Origin: Lachnospiraceae bacterium
Lineage (GTDB): Bacteria; Bacillota; Clostridia; Oscillospirales; Ruminococcaceae
Length of the DNA: 12,127 bases
Direction: 5' to 3'
Assembly (NCBI GenBank): GCA_023664705.1
Contig: JAMPFE010000057.1
Location: 1 to 12,127 of the forward strand
Positions 6,736 through 12,127 of this stretch are shown piece by piece (the first letter of the stretch is position 1; the number at the start of each line of letters is the position of its first letter). The notes below the pieces were generated by a model. That model was not told the origin of the DNA, ran no database searches, and saw only the letters and a list, made by a program, of their open reading frames with translations. A program made the translations under genes and the position numbers.

Positions 6736-6968
6736 CAGTGATTTTAAAAATGGTGGTAAATCAATTACCTAATGAATATGAGCTTTTTTTAGGCAGCTCT
6801 TTTGGCATGATTTTAGGCAATGACGCTAAGGTGCTATATAAAGCAGATTTTTCTATAAACCTGTGATTAGTGAAAAATGATTTGTTCTGTGTCTTCCAAA
6901 AAGTGAACTTTAAAAAACAACGATTGCCGCGATTTTTGTTAAAAATGCACAAAAAAATTAGTTAGCGA
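6736..6968. other. AT-rich intergenic stretch between divergent genes
   Basis: The stretch between the two divergent promoters holds no convincing gene. A plus-strand frame of 38 codons (6750-6866) has no ribosome binding site, and a minus-strand frame at 6761-6952 looks non-coding. A short inverted repeat GGTAA/TTACC lies at 6755-6769. It may simply be promoter-flanking DNA; a small RNA cannot be excluded. Confidence 0.4.
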
Positions 6969-6997
6969 TTGACTTTTGTGGACATAAATGATATAAT
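6969..6997 (+). promoter_or_regulatory. Promoter of the 635-residue protein gene
   Basis: TTGACT (6969-6974), 17 bp, TATAAT (6992-6997): a near-perfect sigma-A promoter 38 bases before the start codon, so the gene is probably strongly transcribed unless repressed. Confidence 0.82.
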
Positions 6998-6999
6998 AT

Positions 7000-7012
7000 A
7001 TGTGATACACAT
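7000..7012. promoter_or_regulatory. Palindrome ATGTG-ATA-CACAT at the start point
   Basis: A perfect 5-bp inverted repeat with a 3-base centre begins 2 bases after the -10 and covers the expected +1. Its placement matches the palindrome at the integrase 2 start point and suggests repression by an HTH protein. Confidence 0.5.
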
Positions 7013-7035
7013 TAAAAAATATAAGGGGTGTACTT

Positions 7036-8943
7036 ATGGAAAACAAGCTTCTTTCTGGAGAACCTATTTATGATAAGATTTTTGGGACTGCATATGATGT
7101 ACGTGACCAATTTTTAAAAGATGTTCATGATCCTGAATACAAAGCATTTGTAGAGAAGTTATGCGATGATGATTTTATGGAAGAGTTAAAGCTGGATATT
7201 CTGCTGCTTTTAAAGTTTGAAGCATCAAGTAAAAAATTTGGTGAGATAACTAAAACAACACTTGATAAGGGGTTCGGTAGTGGCTTTGTCAGTGCTAAAG
7301 ACCTAAAGAATACCGAAAACGCCAAAATGTATTATACTGACAATTTGTTAAAGCAACCTATGCCTTTGTGGTATAAGGTGATTTACAAGAACAAAAACAC
7401 CGGCGTAAAAAGTAAAAACGGTGCTATTTGCAAATGCAAAAATCCGTTTTTTAAGGATAATCAAGTACGAGATTTAGATGAATATATGAAATTTCGTGAT
7501 GTATTAATTGTTGAGAGCCACGCTTTCTTGGAAAAGCTTCCCGGTGAAGTGCGTCGCTGTCAAGAACTTATCAACAGGTATTATATGGAGCGGATTTATG
7601 CGTTTGATATAAAATTATCAATGATCGATGCCTGCTCGAAAATCAACAATGCAGTCAAGTCTAAAGGCAAGGGCTCAACAGCACTGACACAGCAACAATA
7701 CAACAATATTATGGCAGAGTGTAAAAAAGCCGTTGTTCGTCTGTTATTTAAAAAAAGGAAACAGGATTTTGCAGCTATTTTCTCCGATGTGTTACCTCCG
7801 AAGGATCTCAGTGGCTTTCCCGAGTATTTAAAAAACAAAACCCCTCATAGTTTCAAAGGTTTATTGCGCACTATGACAACAGGAGAAACAAAACTTATGG
7901 TGTCGGCACTTAGAAGTAGCAGCAGTACTGCGCACATCCTGCGCAACAGTAAATTTTGTGAAATATTGGACAAAGATAACAGAGACCGCAATGCTGTGAG
8001 CGGATATCTACTTATTTATATCATATATACAATCCTTGTCTGCAACCAAATGGTGAAAAAATTATACAGAATTTCGGAGGGCAAAACTCTGATGCTTACG
8101 AAGAAAAACTTCACTGTAACGGATTTAGCCGTAAAAACCGGCGACTTTATTTCTTTAAAGGAAATACTCCTAAAACTAATTTATACCAATAAATTTTCTT
8201 TGCCATCCGGAAATATGTACGAACGAAATGATTATGACGATATTGAAATAAAACTGGCTAAGCGGCTAAAAAATTTTAAATTCACAGATAAAAATCCGCG
8301 CGAAATTCTGGAGCAAATAATAAACTCCAATGACGAGTGCAAAGAAACCAGTGTACGTTCCAACGAAATTCGTTCATTCAGGGCGTTGCTGATGAGTGCT
8401 TTGAATTATACATCCCCGCCGGAAATTGCCGAACGTTTTGCCTCTTTTTTGGAAATCGACACAGTTTGTGTCGCACTCAGTATTGCTAACAACATTCTAT
8501 CTGATTGTCCTTTAATAATAACTCGAAAGAAATTGTGGGAAGCATTAGCAAACAGTATCAAGTATCTTGAGACATTTGGCAGAGCGATAATTAGATTTGT
8601 CAGAACAGCACTACTTAATTCAATTGACTGTACACGGGAAATTATGGAAGATACAATTTGTAATGAGAAAGACAGGAAGAAATACATTGAACTTATTTAC
8701 AATGACGAGATTGAAGCCTTGTTAGACAAACATTTGTCGGATAAAGGAATTTCCAATAACAGACTCATTCAGATAGAGCACCTCGGTTGTATTCCTCAAG
8801 AGCTTCAAGATGAAATATATAAAATGGGGGTAGTAGATTCCTATTGGATGAAACTATTCGATAAGATGTATAATTGGACTTATATGACGAATGCCGTTGA
8901 AAGAAAGCAGCCGGTTGAATTGTTTGGAGAGCATAAGGCATAG
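7036..8943 (+). CDS. Large protein of unknown function (635 aa), divergent from the ATPase
   Basis: I do not recognise this protein. It is long, lysine-rich and predicted mostly helical, without signal peptide, Walker motif or an obvious nuclease or protease signature. Residues 322-336 form its one strongly hydrophobic stretch (GYLLIYIIYTILV), a buried helix or short membrane segment. CKC at 132-134 is the only close cysteine pair. The reading frame is intact over 1.9 kb and well expressed by its signals: AAGGGG 7 bases before the ATG and a consensus promoter. Codon use is clearly more AT-rich than in the ATPase gene and far more than in the operon beyond 9217, a sign of separate ancestry. 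It is transcribed away from the ATPase gene across a shared regulatory region, so the two may work together. Any role, including defence, is inference. Confidence 0.8.
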   Translation: MENKLLSGEPIYDKIFGTAYDVRDQFLKDVHDPEYKAFVEKLCDDDFMEELKLDILLLLKFEASSKKFGEITKTTLDKGFGSGFVSAKDLKNTENAKMYYTDNLLKQPMPLWYKVIYKNKNTGVKSKNGAICKCKNPFFKDNQVRDLDEYMKFRDVLIVESHAFLEKLPGEVRRCQELINRYYMERIYAFDIKLSMIDACSKINNAVKSKGKGSTALTQQQYNNIMAECKKAVVRLLFKKRKQDFAAIFSDVLPPKDLSGFPEYLKNKTPHSFKGLLRTMTTGETKLMVSALRSSSSTAHILRNSKFCEILDKDNRDRNAVSGYLLIYIIYTILVCNQMVKKLYRISEGKTLMLTKKNFTVTDLAVKTGDFISLKEILLKLIYTNKFSLPSGNMYERNDYDDIEIKLAKRLKNFKFTDKNPREILEQIINSNDECKETSVRSNEIRSFRALLMSALNYTSPPEIAERFASFLEIDTVCVALSIANNILSDCPLIITRKKLWEALANSIKYLETFGRAIIRFVRTALLNSIDCTREIMEDTICNEKDRKKYIELIYNDEIEALLDKHLSDKGISNNRLIQIEHLGCIPQELQDEIYKMGVVDSYWMKLFDKMYNWTYMTNAVERKQPVELFGEHKA

Positions 8944-8985
8944 CTTTATATGTCTCGCTTACGATTTTTCCCCAATGCTCCCTAG

Positions 8986-9168
8986 ACTTATAATAATCCC
9001 CACGCCCCTTGCTATACTGCCTACCATCCAAGGGGTCGCGAGGAAAACAGCAAGGAGTTTGCCTTAAAAGTCATTTCCAAAGGTAAATACTCGCTCGAGG
9101 AAATCGCGGAACTTTATGACTTAACACTTGACAAGGGCAAGGAACTAGCGAACGGAAAATCCGCATAA
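8986..9168 (+). pseudogene. Remnant of an Rpn/transposase-like gene (C-terminal end)
   Basis: An open plus-strand frame with no start codon follows an in-frame stop at 8983-8985 and ends at a TAA (9166-9168). From about 9040 it reads SKEFALKVISKGKYSLEEIA, then ELYDLTLDKGKELANGKSA. This resembles the C-terminal tail of Rpn-family (PD-(D/E)XK nuclease/transposase-like) proteins, where a YSLEEIAE-xx-GLSLEEV pattern ends the chain. The upstream nuclease part is missing, so this is a decayed fragment, perhaps cut by an insertion at its left. Family assignment is from memory of the tail pattern and is tentative. Confidence 0.5.
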
Positions 9169-9177
9169 AAAACAAAT

Positions 9178-9211
9178 CGAGAGAAGCAAAATGCTTCTCT
9201 CGACTGTTTTT
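9178..9211. terminator. Strong bidirectional terminator
   Basis: An 11-bp perfect stem (9178-9188 with 9192-9202) with a 3-base loop is followed by TTTTT on the plus strand (9207-9211) and by a T-rich run on the minus strand. It sits 15 bases after the stop of the four-cysteine protein gene and also ends the plus-strand remnant, separating the middle part from the right-hand operon. Confidence 0.88.
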
Positions 9212-9216
9212 CCGCA

Positions 9217-9975
9217 TTATGAAGCGGTTTTCTCCACGCTGCCGTTTGCGCTCATGATCTCTGAGAACTGCCGCCCGAACGCTCTCGCATTCGCAGCTTC
9301 CTCGGGCTCAAGCTCCTCGGCAACCTCAAAATTGAACAGAGAATACGGCTGCCCCGTCCTGTTTGTAGCTTTCTCCAGCGTTATCCGCGTAACGACCGAC
9401 GAAAGCGGTATCATTCGTCCGACGAGCCGCGTCATATAGCGCTGAAACCGCAGCTTGCTCGACACGGGAACGCGCACGATTATCGGCATGATATTGTCGG
9501 GGCGCAGCAAGAACAGTACCACCGACTCTTTACAGGCTTTTGCGTTGGAATCTCCATTTCGAGAACCGAAATCGTTGAACGGGCAAGCCGCGCAAGCCTT
9601 GCCCTCATGCGAAATTATGCTGTCTTGGCTGAAGCAAACGGGCGGCGTTCCCTCAACGGGGTCGGGAGTGTCCCAATAGGCGCGCGGCGTGGTGTAATCG
9701 AGAATTATTCCCGTCAGCTCCTTAGCCGCCTCATCGCCCGAAATGCTCGGAACCGAGAACACCGTAGAGCCGCCCGAGGGCGACTTCACGACGTCGAAAA
9801 GCTGAAACGACAGCGGCTGCCGCTTCAAATTATCGCGGATAATTTCAAGTGCGTTGTTCGTCAACGCGGGGTAACTGTTTGTTGTTACCAGATCCGTTTT
9901 GTCCATATCGTTATTCCTTTCTCCAATTGTCTGCACCTTGCTGTTCAAGCGCTCTTTGAGTTTCAGATTGTCCAT
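9217..9975 (-). CDS. Four-cysteine protein of a phage/ICE recombination module (252 aa)
   Basis: Last gene of the right-hand operon, 15 bases after yqaJ. Four cysteines, C114, C128, C131 and C148 (C-x13-C-x2-C-x16-C), lie in a segment reading PPVCFSQDS, then CAACPFNDFGS, then KACKE, and look like a zinc or iron-sulphur site. Strand-rich sequence follows (PIIVRVPVSS, VVTRITLE), then an acidic tail, EELEPEEAANAR. I know no named function. An acidic tail and a metal knuckle beside an exonuclease would suit a single-stranded DNA binding protein, but that is inference. GGGAGGA supports the start given. A second in-frame ATG (9904-9906, residue 24) also has AAAGGA at good spacing and would give 229 residues. 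Confidence 0.8.
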   Translation of the reverse strand: MDNLKLKERLNSKVQTIGERNNDMDKTDLVTTNSYPALTNNALEIIRDNLKRQPLSFQLFDVVKSPSGGSTVFSVPSISGDEAAKELTGIILDYTTPRAYWDTPDPVEGTPPVCFSQDSIISHEGKACAACPFNDFGSRNGDSNAKACKESVVLFLLRPDNIMPIIVRVPVSSKLRFQRYMTRLVGRMIPLSSVVTRITLEKATNRTGQPYSLFNFEVAEELEPEEAANARAFGRQFSEIMSANGSVEKTAS

Positions 9976-9990
9976 AATTGTCCTCCCAAA

Positions 9991-10932
9991 TTATTCCGCC
10001 GACTTCACGGAGAAACGGCGGTAAGTCGTTGTGTTAACGTATTTCTTGTACAATGTCGGGTGCTCGGATTTCAGCGTTTTGCTGTCGAGCCGTTCCTGCG
10101 AAACCGCTTTCCAACTCACGACGCTTTTTCCAATAGTGCCGACCTCGTTCTCGCCCAATAACCGTTTTAGTCTGTTCTCGGCAAGCTGCTTTTCTTCGGT
10201 TATCTCGGTCAATTTCTCACTTGCCGACAGATATTCCTTGATGATTTCATCAGCCTCTTTCGGCAATTCAATTTGCGTTTTGGTGCTTTCCGAAAACTTT
10301 TCCGCGAGAAATTTCGCCGAAGCGTCCGAGCCGTCCAAAGGCGGCGGAACATCATTCTTGACACATTCCCAAAAGTCCGCCTCAAGCTGAACGAGTGCCG
10401 AAATTATTTCCTCATCGCGCTCAATAAACCGCCATTTGAACGTGTTGCCGCCAATCAGAACCGCGACGTATGCTGCCTTAAATCCCGTCACTGCCATATA
10501 ATGCTGAATTTGCAGCATATACTCGTCGGGAATTAAATTCTCCCACTCACCGATTTTGAATGCGCTCGCGGTTTTGGCTTCAAATATGCAGTCGCCGTGC
10601 GTGTCGTCATGGCAAACCCCGTCCAAATTCGCGAGCATAAACGGATATTCCTCGTTCTGCAACAAACGGTTCACGATTTTCACCTCAATGCCCGTCCGCT
10701 TGGTAAATTCATCGCGGACAAGGCTTTCGAGACGCGTTCCCCAATATGCGGATTCGCTTGCTTCCTGCGGCGGCATGCGGTTCGTTTTCTCCATCCACAG
10801 CTCCACGGGCGACTTGTATTTGCTGATGCCGCAAACCACCGCCGCGTCCGAGCCGCCGATACCCTTTTTCCGAAATTCGAGCCATTCCTCGCAAGGAAGA
10901 TTTTCTGTTGTTGTAACGATTTTTGCTGTCAT
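9991..10932 (-). CDS. yqaJ: YqaJ-family viral recombinase / lambda-exonuclease-like protein (313 aa)
   Basis: A PD-(D/E)XK exonuclease of the YqaJ family, which resects double-stranded DNA for phage-type annealing recombination. Visible marks are WLEFRKKGIGGSDA near the start, E69 in TRLESLV, D104 in ANLDGV, E118-A-K120 in IFEAKT and QIQHY at 141-145. These make up the expected catalytic set, so the enzyme looks active. Residues about 225-260 are a charged coiled coil, as usual for the family. In Bacillus subtilis elements YqaJ pairs with a RecT-like annealase (YqaK); none is seen here, so the DUF932 or four-cysteine neighbour may take that place. The ribosome binding site contains a run of eight G on the minus strand. 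Family certain; activity inferred. Confidence 0.92.
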   Translation of the reverse strand: MTAKIVTTTENLPCEEWLEFRKKGIGGSDAAVVCGISKYKSPVELWMEKTNRMPPQEASESAYWGTRLESLVRDEFTKRTGIEVKIVNRLLQNEEYPFMLANLDGVCHDDTHGDCIFEAKTASAFKIGEWENLIPDEYMLQIQHYMAVTGFKAAYVAVLIGGNTFKWRFIERDEEIISALVQLEADFWECVKNDVPPPLDGSDASAKFLAEKFSESTKTQIELPKEADEIIKEYLSASEKLTEITEEKQLAENRLKRLLGENEVGTIGKSVVSWKAVSQERLDSKTLKSEHPTLYKKYVNTTTYRRFSVKSAE

Positions 10933-10947
10933 CTCATCACCCCCCCC

Positions 10948-11883
10948 TTACACGGCTGACAGAGCCATTTCATAAGCCTTATCTATCAACGGATTTCCGT
11001 CAATCGTTTTCGCAAATACGCCCTCACGATAACTTGACGTTTCACGAAGCGGCTTAGCGTGGGTCGCGAAGTCGGAAACCGCGCACATAAAACGGTAAGC
11101 GTTCTTCCCAACATGCTCCAGATCGGGAGCTTTGAAGTAGCGAGTTTTCAAGTCCTCGCGAATGCGCTGAATATTCTTTCTGTGAATGTCCGTAGGCACC
11201 TCGTCCATGGGCAGCAGCATTTCTATGTACTCCAAAACTTTGCTGTCGGTGAGTTTTATTTTCGACAACTTTGAGAATTCATTTCCCAAATTCGCCATGT
11301 ACTTTTCGGCTAACTGCAAAGTGCAGTAAGCCTCATCCATTTTCGCGGACAGATCGCCTACGTGAACAGTCGACCAAATTCTCTTCGCCGAACCGAGCGC
11401 AAGATTCAGTGTGTTTTGGCACACCACGCGGATCGGCGTCATCGCGACCTTAATTGCGCCGCTTCCGTCATGCGAACTGCTGAACACGAGATACGGTTCA
11501 ATCTGCTCGCCCTCTATTATGTACTTTTCGGGCAATTTCGCCAGCAGCCAAATCTTCTTACCGTCCTGTAATGAACCAGCGGTTTCATACTTCACGCCCT
11601 CGCCGAGAAGCGCGTCCGTAAAAGCAAACGCTTCCGAGTTCTGGACTACCTTGTAGCGGTCTGTAACAACTCCGAGAACGCGATTATCCGTGTCTCTGAT
11701 GTTCGCCTTGTACCCCGGAATCGGAACAGAATCATCCGTCATTATCGTGCGCTGAACCACGTTCCAGTCAAGCCCCGAGAGCTTCAAAGCCTCTTCCGAA
11801 TTAGGTGCGTTTTCCACACAGACACCAAGCCCGTGCCATGGAGCAACCCTCGTGTAAAACATTGTTTCTACATTTGCCGACAT
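10948..11883 (-). CDS. DUF932 domain protein (311 aa)
   Basis: The N-terminus (SANVETMFYTRVAPWHGLGV) and the later GYKANIRDTDNRVLGVVTDRYKVV and VFSSSHDGSGAIKVAMTPIRVVCQNT segments, here run together from residues 57-163, are typical of DUF932 (TIGR03299 phage/plasmid-like protein). The family is common in phages, plasmids and ICEs, usually near recombination genes. Its exact biochemical role is not settled as far as I know. The length fits a full-size member. AAAGGAG six bases before the start overlaps the stop of the small upstream gene, so translation is probably coupled. The yqaJ start follows 15 bases after its stop. The position supports a part in DNA processing together with the exonuclease. 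Confidence 0.9.
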   Translation of the reverse strand: MSANVETMFYTRVAPWHGLGVCVENAPNSEEALKLSGLDWNVVQRTIMTDDSVPIPGYKANIRDTDNRVLGVVTDRYKVVQNSEAFAFTDALLGEGVKYETAGSLQDGKKIWLLAKLPEKYIIEGEQIEPYLVFSSSHDGSGAIKVAMTPIRVVCQNTLNLALGSAKRIWSTVHVGDLSAKMDEAYCTLQLAEKYMANLGNEFSKLSKIKLTDSKVLEYIEMLLPMDEVPTDIHRKNIQRIREDLKTRYFKAPDLEHVGKNAYRFMCAVSDFATHAKPLRETSSYREGVFAKTIDGNPLIDKAYEMALSAV

Positions 11884-11895
11884 ATTTTTCTCCTT

Positions 11896-12021
11896 TCAAT
11901 CCTTGTCCGAAACGTCAACTTCGGGCAAACTTTCCGTGTTTATAACCTTTTCAGCAATAATCAGCACTGCACTGAGCGCTAATATGATTAGGTCTGCTAT
12001 TTGCTTTTTTGTCAAAGTCAT
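11896..12021 (-). CDS. Small predicted single-span membrane peptide (41 aa)
   Basis: ATG ACT TTG ACA opens a 41-codon frame with a hydrophobic helix at residues 8-23 (IADLIILALSAVLIIA) between a lysine-bearing start and an acidic tail (EVDVSDKD). This suggests one membrane span with the basic end inside. AAAGGGG lies just upstream, and the stop precedes the DUF932 start by 12 bases in the same operon. An in-frame ATG at 12031-12033 would add four residues and would overlap the stop of the preceding peptide gene as ATGA. No function is recognised; it could be a holin-like or regulatory peptide. Confidence 0.55.
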   Translation of the reverse strand: MTLTKKQIADLIILALSAVLIIAEKVINTESLPEVDVSDKD

Positions 12022-12029
12022 CACCCCTT

Positions 12030-12110
12030 TCATTCGTCGCAATATCCATATTCACACAGAATTTCGGAAACGGTCGTCTCGACCGCTCGCGGAATGCCGC
12101 ATAAATCCAT
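12030..12110 (-). CDS. Very small hypothetical peptide (26 aa)
   Basis: A 26-codon frame preceded by a perfect GGAGG 5 bases before its ATG, and followed by the membrane-peptide gene with an ATGA overlap at one of that gene's two possible starts. The peptide is MDLCGIPRAV, then a short helix and CEYGYCDE, with three cysteines. The strong ribosome binding site and tight packing are the only support. It may be a real small protein or a leader that couples translation. Confidence 0.45.
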   Translation of the reverse strand: MDLCGIPRAVETTVSEILCEYGYCDE

Positions 12111-12127
12111 AATATCCTCCCAAGTGT

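Noticed and set aside
6750..6866. A 38-codon plus-strand ORF in the intergenic region
   Set aside because: It has no ribosome binding site and no recognisable sequence, and lies in AT-rich DNA where such frames arise by chance.
1..12127. CRISPR array or insertion sequence
   Set aside because: No regularly spaced direct repeats of suitable length were seen, and no intact transposase gene flanked by terminal inverted repeats.

Overview
The window looks like accessory DNA from a low-to-mid GC Bacillota genome, probably a gut-type member of the Clostridia. This rests on near-consensus sigma-A promoters (TTGACx-17-TATAAT), strong AGGAGG-type ribosome binding sites and the families present. No housekeeping gene is seen. 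Almost everything belongs to integrated mobile elements, and at least two of them meet inside the window.

Left part (1-2290): the integrase end of one element. A minus-strand XRE-family repressor (49-612) is separated from a plus-strand tyrosine integrase (999-2180) by a 386-base control region. That region carries four copies of the inverted repeat TATAGC-N6-GCTATA, one lying across a consensus promoter. It resembles a phage or ICE lysogeny switch.

Junction (2181-2358): the two integrase genes converge on a 28-base fragment that reads on the minus strand as the T-arm, 3' acceptor strand and ACCA end of a tRNA. The implied C1-G72 pair with A73 points to tRNA-Pro. The rest of the tRNA is absent, so this is an attachment-site scar between two elements stacked at one tRNA gene. 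CGGAC repeats and a 10-bp inverted repeat lie beside it.

Middle part (2359-8943): a second tyrosine integrase, a small HTH protein and an 867-residue protein with a HerA/VirB4-like ATPase domain, all on the minus strand. Divergent from them is a more AT-rich gene for a 635-residue protein of no recognised family, driven by its own consensus promoter with a palindrome just downstream. No conjugation, capsid or partition gene accompanies the ATPase. The ATPase plus the unknown protein is the best candidate here for an undescribed cargo system, possibly anti-phage defence, but that is inference from architecture only.

Right part (8944-12127): a remnant that looks like the end of an Rpn/transposase-like gene, a bidirectional terminator, then a GC-richer minus-strand operon. 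In transcription order it encodes a 26-residue peptide, a 41-residue predicted single-span membrane peptide, a DUF932 protein, a YqaJ-family exonuclease and a four-cysteine protein. This looks like a phage or ICE recombination module, with the exonuclease present but no recognisable RecT. Whether this module belongs to the second element or to a third cannot be decided from the window.
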